Source: Epiperipatus broadwayi
Lineage: Eukaryota > Onychophora > Udeonychophora > Euonychophora > Peripatidae
Assembly (NCBI GenBank): GCA_028023455.1
Contig: JAQFVV010012394.1
Location: 29,157,010-29,221,009, forward strand
Direction of reading: 5' to 3'
DNA length: 64,000 bases
Numbering within the stretch: the stretch's first letter is position 1; each line of letters begins with the position of its first letter. Positions 55,136 through 64,000 of this stretch are shown here, in pieces. The notes beneath the pieces are model-generated. The model ran no database searches and was not told where the DNA came from. It saw only the letters and a list, made by a program, of their open reading frames with translations. The translations under genes were made by a program, and so were the position numbers.

Positions 55136-55719
55136 AACTTACACTAGATGGCATAAGAATAGAGAAAATAAAACACAATAACTAAATTTTTAGAGAATGA
55201 CTATCCATTAATATTGCTTTTCTATTTTCATTTTTTCATTCAATTGTTTTGGTGACATTTAGGTTTCAAGAAATTGTTAGTCACTTTTATCAGGTGATTC
55301 TTATACTAACATTAAGTTAAATTTTAATTCTATGGATTGCAGTATATCTTTACACATGACCTCCTACTTATTCACTGATAATCATTAATAAATGTCATGA
55401 GTGAATCAATTAATGCAAATCTTTGAAGTACATTTACTTGCCTGTTTAATAAATATATATAATACTTTTAGATTAATACTCAAGCAATTGATATAAGAAG
55501 TAATGGAAATATTTTTTATTCTCAATGTAAGGAAATTTTTACATGAAAAGATATGCATCTCAAATCATTTTCTGATACTTTATATGTTAGTCCTGCCTTG
55601 ATGAATGTCATTGGAAACAAGCAGGTGTATATCTAAGGACTGAATTAAAGACATTTACAACATTCTAAGAAATAACTGAAACACACAGGCTTATTATATA
55701 CCTGGGTTTATATATGTAA
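55136..55719. other. AT-rich spacer, no gene seen
   Basis: Nothing recognisable; short inverted words only. Confidence 0.5.
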
Positions 55720-56491
55720 TATATAGGGTATATGAACACAGACTTTCACACGACCCCACCACTCTCCACACTATCTCATAACACTGATACACTTGAACAC
55801 ATATATGTTGAAAAGATAAATAATCACCAATATACATATTTCATGCTAAACCAGCAATCATCAGTTGGTCCAGATTACCATTTCTACACATATATGCTAT
55901 AAGTGCTCAGATATATATTAAGATAGCCAATCCTCATACTTTAATGGACAGGCTTCAATCTACTCCACCCTCCAACTCTTCAACTGTCCATCCAGTTGAA
56001 AATCTAATGATGGAATGCTCAAAGGTCACCCTAAGGCTGAGATTCTTGTCACACCCATGTTGACCTAAAGTTAATCTGACCCCTCATACACAGGACAAAG
56101 TGGTCCATCATTATGTCCTGTGTATGAGGGGTCAGATTGAATTTAGGTCAACATGAGTGTGACAAAAATCTCAGCCTTAGGGTGGCCTTTGAGCATTCCA
56201 TCATTAGATTTTCAATTGGATGGACAGTTGAAGAATTGGAGTGTGGAGTAGATTGAAGCCTGTCCATTGAAGTATGAGGATTGGCTATCTTAATATATAT
56301 CTGAGCACTTATAGCATATATGTGTAGAGATGGTAATCTGGACCAACTGATGATTGCTGGTTTAGCATGAAATACGTTTATTGGTGATTATTTATCTTTT
56401 CAACATATATGTGTTCAAGTGCATCAGTGTTATGAGATAGTGTGGAGAGTGGTGGGTCGTGAGAAAGTCTGTGCTCATATACCCTATATAT
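55720..56491. mobile_element. 772-bp palindrome, fold-back family Q (full-length member)
   Basis: Left arm 55720-56097 and right arm 56114-56491, each 378 nt, with a 16-nt spacer and a centre at 56105.5; the outermost and innermost bases align without a net indel. Outer ends are ATATAGGGTATATG and CATATACCCTATAT. Central parts of the arms (CTCATACACAGGACA against TGTCCTGTGTATGAG, CACACCCATGTTGACCT against AGGTCAACATGAGTGTG) are partly seen in the half copy at 11.8 kb but not in shorter Q copies. No ORF of substance and no recognised transposase ends. The arms are very similar by eye. Confidence 0.92.
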
Positions 56492-57869
56492 TCTTAGAAG
56501 GTAAATGAATTAATTTTGCAAGGGAATATTAGATAATACTCTAATGAGGAGAAAGTAATTAGTTAGAATTTTGCTTTTCTCTTCATTTTACGATTTAAAC
56601 AATGCTGTGATATCGTAAAATAATGTTTGTAGACATTTGTATTGATAAAGTAATAGGTGTTCATTTTTAAAAATAAATATTTACAAGTTTACTTGGTGGA
56701 AAATCATTTCTTGCAAAAAATGTAAATGTGTGTTTGTAGATATTCTTTCAGTTTCACTAAATAAAATTATAGGTCATCATTTTTACAAATAAATCTTTAA
56801 TTAATCGTTTAAGTTTCTCAGCAAGTCCCGTGTAGACGTTACTTTCCAAGATCAGTAGATTAGAAAACTATTGATGGACTAGCACATACAGAACATGTCA
56901 GTACAGACTAATACATAAGTATTTATTTTCTTATATGAAGAGACGTCCGAGACACTTAAGCTAAAAGAATGAACATTTAAAGATTTATTTTTAAAAGATA
57001 TTTTAAATTTATTGATATCATTAATTAGATAAATCTAAACATTTTCTCAATTTAAATAATAAAAATAGTAGTGCTTAATATAATACTTTAAAATTAACGT
57101 TCATACAAGTATTATAATATGTGATTGAAATACCATCTATTGACGGCTTAAGACAACATTTTTTTTTAAAAAGAGCTTTTTTTGTCATTATCTCTTTTTT
57201 TGTTACATAGAGGATGTCTGAAACACTCTGGCTAAAAGGAATGACTATTTAATCAATCACAAAATTTATTTTAACGATATTTTAATTTGATTGATATCAT
57301 TAATTGATAAATTTGAGTTTTCTCAATTTAAAAATTGTCAATACCAATTCAAGTAAGGAAAGTATTCAATAGCTTAATATAGGTTAAGATTCATGCTACT
57401 GGTATATCCCCAGTGTAAGATGATAATTTTTACAAGAAAAGATTGATCCATTTTCTCTTGTTATCCCATTTACTTCCAGAAATCGATATGTAAAATACAT
57501 AGGCTAGAAAGAATGATTATTTAAATCAATCATAAATTTTACTATAAAGAATTTTATATTGATTATAAACATGGTCAACATTGATTCAAAAAAATAAAAA
57601 TATAGACTATAGAATAGTTTCAGTTCTCAATGCATATATATACAATAGTTCAAAATAATTTTAATGGTAAAATAATAAAATATATATCTTAATTAATTAG
57701 TAGCACTTTCAATTAGATAATAATTTTTATCAACTGCAAAGTAATACAGAAGTTTAATATCATATGATTTTCCATGAGTTGTGCTCTTTGTCTATTTATT
57801 ATATTATCTTTAAATCTATTTATTAATAGTTAAAAATCGATACTGATAAAGAATAAAATAGAAAAATAA
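56492..57869. other. AT-rich spacer, no gene seen
   Basis: Two related tracts (about 56935-57060 and 57205-57320: AGAATGA/GGAATGACTATTTAA..., GATATTTTAA.TT.ATTGATATCATTAATT) look like a degenerate duplication; a third weaker one is near 57490-57560. No gene recognised. Confidence 0.5.
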
Positions 57870-58640
57870 AATTTTTGGACTTACAATTTTATAGGGTTAC
57901 AGCTAGATTAAATTATAAATTAATTATTAAGCCTATTGGAGAAAGAGGATACATTCATTTTAAATCACATGTACTAATAATGCATGAAATGGCAAGTTTG
58001 AAATCTGTTTTATGTCATAATGATAAATTATGTAAATATGAAAATGATAATAATCAAAATATTGAACTTTTTACTCATGAACTATGAAAGTAGGATATAA
58101 TAGAAAACAAACAAATTTTATGTTCATTAAATTGATTTAATAATAAAAAAAATAATCATAATACAAAATTAGATAGTAAAAAATGAATATCTATACCATT
58201 TATAAATAATGTTCAATTTAAATTAATTAAATATATATTTAAAGATAAATAGAATATTTCATTTTGTACTCCTCCAAATGTAAATAGATTATTTAATAAT
58301 TCTAAGAGTTTTATACTTGAAATGCAAAGAATAATATAATTTAATATGTAATTGTAAAAAATCATATATCGGGGAATCAAGATGTACTCTGGAAAAAAAA
58401 AAGAACATCAATTGTTATATAATCATGTAAAAAAGAGATAATAATGAATTAAATACTGCCTCAGAATTTTTCAACCATGAAAAATCTTGTAATTTTAAAT
58501 TTATTTTTAATGTAAATGATACAAAAATATTAATGGAAGAAATCATAAAAAAAGAAAAATTAAGGAAGAAATATTGATTATTAAATTCAAAGATAATATA
58601 ACAAATAGGCAAGAAGCAAGTACTGACATACACAGCTCAT
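57870..58640 (+). mobile_element. Penelope-like element relic with GIY-YIG endonuclease
   Basis: Starts FLDLQFYRVT, like the FLDL box in Penelope-type RT, and continues YKLIIKPIGERGYIHFKSH (57875-58087). After a stop and shift come ISIPFINNVQFKLIKYIFKDK and CTPPNVNRLFNNSKSFI (about 58185-58315), the RT-nuclease connector also seen at 38.3-38.4 kb. Then CNCKKSYIGESRCTLEKK (about 58357-58405), EHQLLYNHV, FFNHEKSCNFKF and KIKEEILI, the GIY-YIG domain, ending NRQEAST near 58625. It is longer than the minus-strand copy but broken by stops. The 3' border is not defined. Confidence 0.82.
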
Positions 58641-58645
58641 AAAAA

Positions 58646-59640
58646 GTCATTATTTTACAGTACTACATAATCAAAAGTGCTACTGATTAATTAAGATATA
58701 TATTATTATTTTTACCATTAAAATTATTTGGAACTTACATATAGTATATTTATAATGCGAATTTATAGTTTTTATGTTTAATATATATATAATGTTTCCA
58801 TACTTTGTACAATAAGTATTGTTAAAATTTTGTATATAAACTCTGTATGAGTATTATTTTACATTAACACACACACACACATATATATATATATTGTAAC
58901 ATAAATAAAGTAATCAAAAGAAATATTATTAAAATATCATTGGATTTGTCAAAAATCCAAATATTATTAAAATCTCAAATATTCAAATATTATATTCATT
59001 GTAACTTAATAAAGATGATCAAACGACCCAAATGTATTAAATAATTAAGAAAAGATTCAAATATAAATATTTATCTTAATAAACGAAAATAAATTGTAGC
59101 TTTTATTTTATATGAAAGAGAAAAGGATTATTTAACCTGAGTAGTGGTTATTAAACAAAGAGACGAAATCAACATTGTAAGTAAATAAACGTGTTCAATA
59201 AGTAGTCTTTAGAAATATTAATTCAAACAAGTTGTAAATAAACTTAATGAAACTGATCAGAATTTATTTAAACTTATATTAACATGAGCATAAGCTATAT
59301 AACAAAAGATCAGACCAAGTTATTAATCATATTAAGGGTCATTGGATTAAATGAAACATACTCCTGGATAGTAGCTATATAGCCACAAGGTCATAAATAT
59401 TAAAATGATGAGTAGGAATAAATTAAACATATTTCTATAATTAGATTTCTCAAGATATCACAATATCAATAATTATAAACAAATGATTAATAACAACTAT
59501 TATAATTCAGGTATATGGAAATCACATGAGGTGAGTATCCTAGTAACTCAATAAAATATCTGCTCAGGTATACAGACAGTATATTTTATCCACTTTCATT
59601 TCTTGGTTTGATGTTAAGTGCATATCCAAACAAATACCAA
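58646..59640. other. AT-rich spacer with CA/AT microsatellite
   Basis: (CA)n-(TA)n at 58867-58894 is followed by TGTAACATAAATAAAG, a possible third family T head, and a TGTAACTTAATAAAG echo at about 59000. No gene recognised. Confidence 0.45.
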
Positions 59641-59745
59641 GTGAATATGGTCTAGCAGGGTGCCACTAGATTATCCAAATCTAGACACAGTTATATCTAA
59701 TAACCTTTTCACATGTACCAGGTTTGAATCCCGTTTTGGTACTTT
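59641..59745 (+). repeat. Possible tRNA-derived SINE relic
   Basis: A TGGTCTAGCAGG A-box-like string (59648-59659) and a GGTTTGAATCC B-box-like string (59720-59730) are in the right order, about 60 bp apart. A short stem (CTAGATT/AATCTAG) lies between them. Acceptor pairing is not convincing, so a tRNA gene is unlikely. An old Glu-type SINE head is conceivable. Confidence 0.35.
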
Positions 59746-62690
59746 ATTTCTAATAAAATGGAGGATTTTGCTTTTTAGAGTCATATTACTGTATGCACTA
59801 ATATTTAAGTAAACATCTTGGTAACATAAAACATCTTTAAACTGAAGTGGAATTCATTAGACATAAATCATTTCTTAGACCTTAGCATAACAAATGTGTT
59901 TCAATATTTTTTTATAAGTTTTACTAGCTCAGATTATATGACTAATTTAGAATGGCAATTCACTCATCCTTGCATGAAATAGGTGAGGGGATGGTGGTTA
60001 TAATAATACTAAGAAATCACTAAATACTATGAAATCAATATTTATTTATGGCCTTTAAACATTTAAACAGCTCATTAATTAAAATGTTGATGATGATGAT
60101 GATGATAATGATAATGACAATGGTTTCAACCACAGCTTTAGGACTAAGCCTAAACATAAATCTAATTTTTATAAAGAAATTCATAATTATTGTTAATCTT
60201 AGCATATTTAATCATATCTTAAACAACCAATATTCAACCATTGATGATGAATGATCACACTTGATAAAGACTACTCTTAATGAAATATATACACCTCATT
60301 TAATAACATAAACTAATATTTATTACTGCATTTCTAACATATACATAAAAATTTCTATATTTACATGAAAATTTATATTAACAATAACAACAATAATCAT
60401 AATCGACTGTTTTAAAATCATAACATTAAATTTTAAATTCTTCCCCCTTTCCCGTAAATGTATTTCAAAAGTATATTGTATTAAATTGGGTAACCGATTT
60501 GTTAAAATGTTCCATCCACAAGAAAAGTATTTCATATAAAAAACAATATTCACTCATTGGCACACATACTTTATAATCTAACATGTAAGCAGAATGTTAA
60601 AAAAAAATGTTAGTAGAGAACAAGTTTTAAATCATTTTCTCCCCCTCCCTTCTACCTCTGAAATGCTATACTTTTTTAAAACAAAATAATTTAATATTTT
60701 AACACTGCTTATTACTTCACATTCGCACACAATTATACACATGTAAAAATATTATTATGTAGGTGTGTGTTTTATCCCATAACAACAAAATATTATTTAA
60801 AACCAAAATAATAATACAAAAAATTATTTTACACATTAATATTTCATAACTGTAAATTAATAAACAAATAATTTTAATACATTCATGATCATTTATGAAG
60901 CTCAAGGTTATTATTGGTAAGAAATTATTGGTTTTAATCAATCTGAATTGTCTTTAAAAGTTCTTTAAATAAACTATACCACTTTATAGCTAAAATTTTA
61001 TTAAGACTCTGATATCATAAAGAAAATAGATATAAAAAGTCATATTACCGATCCTTTGTTTTGTGGCGAACTTCCAAGGGTTCAAACTTGTCTTGTATAA
61101 TGTCTATATTTTACAGCTACCATTTCCGTTTTCTTTGGAACAATCTTTTTCTTGAGGTGTATAATTATTTGATGATGATGATCCTATTGAGGTTATTTGC
61201 TTTAGTGGACAATTTGGAAATCATTATATTAACTTTTCTTTCCTTCCTGTCAAGCATGATTCTTTTAGTGGATGATGTACAGCAGTTGTTTTCACATTTA
61301 TAAATTTTCTGGGTTTAAACTCAGTTACTGGAACAATTAATTGGACTTGATGATTAATATTTATCAGTAGATTAATTCATCTTTCTGATCTCTTTCGAAT
61401 GCAGGTGAATGTTTTCTTCTTTCCAGCTAAAAACATCTTATTTCTCTGGTCAGTTGAAAGGTGTAGAATATTATTTTTCAGACAAGACATCTTTTCTTTC
61501 CTATATGATCTGTGGCTCCACGACGGTCAGGTAAAAGATGAGACATATATATATAATTTTTCTACCCCGTCATTCTTATATTTTCAACATTCAAAACTTG
61601 ATATTAAAAAAAATGATTAAAAAAAAATTATCTAGCAGAATTAAAAATGTTTTTCTGCTTTAGTTTCAATAATTTTTAAAAAGTCTCTCTCACAATAATA
61701 ATCATAATAACAATAATCTAATAGCTCAACTGATTTTCCAGACTGCTTTTATATCCGATTTTTGAGTCAACTCACCCAATTAGAGTGATAGTGTGAATTG
61801 CTATTTTTGACCAACTCAAAAAATCACACACCTGGTTTTCAGACACTTTTGTCTTAAAAAAAAAGACTTAATCCTTTTTCCTTTTTCACGTATATCTGTA
61901 ATATCTAAAATTGGAGTTTCTTTCCTTTAATCTTAAGATGAGACAATTTCAAAATTAGAGTTCCCACCAAGCTTAAGCTCCCAAAATGACAAACAATCAT
62001 TTACAAAAACAAAATTGCTACAAAAATAGATATCTGATTCAACAGATTTCTTTTCCCAACACAAAATTGTAAAAAAAAATAATTTGACAGATTTAACCCT
62101 TCTTTTTCTTTCAATATTTAATAAATGTAAATTTCTGTATGTAATGTACACACATACTTTATCATTTCACATCATTCATAAACTGTCCATTAAAATAATA
62201 TGAATGCTAGTTTAGAAATTATAACCCTAATATTTAAAATTAAATCCTTAGCTTTTAAATCCCAATTACAATTATAGAAAAGCAAAATAGAAACAGAATA
62301 AGATATTAAAATTGATCAAGCATAGGTTAGTTTTAAAGAAAGTTAAATATCTGAAATATAAAACAATTCAATAGCTTACACATACACTGCCTATACGTAT
62401 GCATTATAACTTTGCTTTTTAAAGAAAAATTAAAATATTGAATAGTTTAAATGTGTGTATTACCTTTCTATCAACACACAAACAAATAAAGAATATAATT
62501 GTTGACCCACTCTCTTGCTGTCTAAAGCTTTTAAAACTGGATCTTATAGGGTTTAAACTTGGATGCCCTACAGCTTCATTTATTGTTATATAAAAATGTG
62601 ATGATGATTTTGGTTTTACATTTTCTTACATGCACATTACTATAAATTTAGCTAATGACTAAATTGTAATGGCACAATATATATATATAT
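59746..62690. other. AT-rich spacer, no gene seen
   Basis: About 2.9 kb with small chance frames (60048-60254, 60323-60553, 60717-60941, 61061-61303, 61399-61620, 61933-62151) lacking any recognisable domain. A TGA/ATA trinucleotide run is at about 60087-60118. No RNA genes. Confidence 0.5.
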
Positions 62691-63200
62691 TGTAACGGAA
62701 TATATGCCGTTACATTATTTTAAAATGAAAATAAAAAGATCGTAAATAAAATTTGATTTATTAAAAAGAAAAAAAAACTTAAAAAACTGAAAATTAAAAG
62801 TTGTTTAATATATATAGATCGCATGATGGACAACTTTAAAAACTTTTAAAAAATAAAAATATTTGAAAGTAATTTTTTTTTGTAAAAAGTAAAGATCTAA
62901 AGATTGATATTTTAAAAATAGAAATAATGTTGATTTCTATAGTCTTAGAAAATGGAAATGATTGTCTTATTAATTAAATGATTGTTCAAAAGCAAACTAC
63001 CTCGTGAGGCATGTAAAATAAATTAAATGGTCAGATAAGAGAATACAAAGGAATTAAATGACCAATCCAAACACGAAAATGACAGCACGGACCATAACTG
63101 AAACACGAATGGATTAGTGACGTCTTGCTCGTTGAATCTCAAGATCTAATGATAAGAGACTAATAAAAATATAAAAGCCAAATTATTATTATAATTGTTA
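62691..63200 (+). repeat. Copy of TGTAAC...GTTACA-headed repeat (family T)
   Basis: Begins with TGTAACGG and CCGTTACA as a 24-bp hairpin (62691-62714), immediately after an (AT)n run, like the inverted copy ending at 40471. Both then read through ATTATTTTAAAAT-like, A-rich blocks and an AAAATGGAAATGATTGTCTTATTAAT-type tract (about 62950, quoted in part) in the same order, then GGTCAGATAAGAGA against GGTCAGATAGGAGA. The right border is not visible. TG...CA bordering and the strong terminal hairpin could suit an LTR, which is unproven. Confidence 0.55.
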
Positions 63201-64000
63201 TCTTAGAGCTGACTATGAATAGATCGTTATAACTAGCTATATTGCAGATTTTCACGATGTGGAAGTCTGCAATAAATTTAATTTTCCGGACAACCAGCTG
63301 AGGCCTCTGGATGACAGCTCCTGACCAAATGCATGGCAAGTCGCAGTTTCATTTCAAAGGACAAAATCTACGAAAGTGATCACGAAGATGGACTTCTCAA
63401 TCTATTAAACCAGTAACGTGTAAACTATTATGTCTATCTAATAAGAACTTTCCTAAAATTGCAAGTAATTAATAACTGAAAATAACTCTTATCTGACTTA
63501 AAGAATGCAAATTCAATTATTGCTATTTTTTATGTAGATGTTTAAGCAATCATTTCCAGTTCATTTTTTTTTGTGTGTATTATGTTCTAACTAAAATGTA
63601 TTAAATTTAAGTTGTTTATAGACGCTTGCATGGATTCGTTTGCGGTTAATTATATTTTGGTTTTCATATTTTGATCAAATATATAGACATTCGATAAATA
63701 ATGATACCTTACGGTGAGTATCTAAAATGTATTTATTCGGATGTCTTTTAAGTTATTGGTGACAACGCAAGTATCTTATGGTGAATACTATTAAGTTACT
63801 TATAAGTTTCCTCTACGATTGTCGGCATCAATAATTTTGTATTTTGACTCATTTATGTTTATTTTGAAATGTTTTTGACCATGGAATCTATGTAAGCGAT
63901 CTATACCCAACATTTTAAAGCAAATCTGTGCGATCTATTTAAAATAGTAATTTAAATTTTTTTTTTAAAAAAAAAATATTAATGTTAAAATCTAAAAATA
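63201..64000. other. Spacer, no gene seen
   Basis: A slightly GC-richer stretch (63285-63400) may still belong to the preceding repeat. The rest is AT-rich with no recognised gene. Confidence 0.45.

Overview
This window looks like non-genic DNA from a very AT-rich animal genome, most likely an aquatic invertebrate. It has the eukaryotic hallmarks of non-LTR retrotransposons, Penelope-like elements, hAT and mariner transposons, long tetranucleotide arrays and long AT stretches. It shows no bacterial operons and no convincing host gene, rRNA or functional tRNA. The species cannot be fixed from the sequence. Nearly everything recognisable is mobile-element debris of different ages, so the window is probably intergenic or a large intron.

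Retroelements. Family A is an RTE-type LINE with a single endonuclease-RT ORF that runs straight into a (TGA)n tail. It has nine copies: 1-1245, 7865-8006, 20817-21399, 27575-29100, 43410-44580 and 51805-52297 on the plus strand, and 10692-10995, 23272-26190 and 54602-54795 on the minus strand. The copy at 27.6-29.1 kb keeps a 502-codon open frame; the one at 23.3-26.2 kb is close to full length but decayed. Family B is a second LINE with a C-terminal CCHC-like knuckle and a CATCA-repeat tail (2011-2662, 35585-36125, 48847-49243, 49244-51450). Single relics represent an L1/Tx1-like LINE (12630-14285, minus), a Jockey/CR1-like RT (26325-27060, split by a tRNA-like insertion) and a LINE 3' end with a poly(A) tail (41225-41790). 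Two relics of a Penelope-like element with GIY-YIG endonuclease lie at 37925-38440 (minus) and 57870-58640 (plus).

DNA transposons. An almost complete but inactivated hAT element (32283-35458) has terminal inverted repeats and a diverged 8-bp target duplication. A small non-autonomous hAT lies at 29404-29845, and a mariner relic with TA duplication at 18330-19218.

Fold-back elements. Many long palindromes without coding capacity are present. The clearest are 55720-56491 (arms of 378 bp, 16-bp spacer), 11110-11675, 27187-29260 (split by the best RTE copy), 31709-32215, 40772-41041, 17282-17464, 8181-8360, 5967-6212 and 3498-4375. Several share sequence modules, which suggests a few related families of non-autonomous fold-back elements. 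This is the least explained and most interesting content.

The remaining intervals are AT-rich DNA with microsatellites and no supported gene. Insertion nesting gives a relative history: the RTE copy at 27.6-29.1 kb postdates the palindrome it splits, the tRNA-like insert postdates the RT relic it splits, and the LINE at 20.8 kb carries a perfect 10-bp target duplication.
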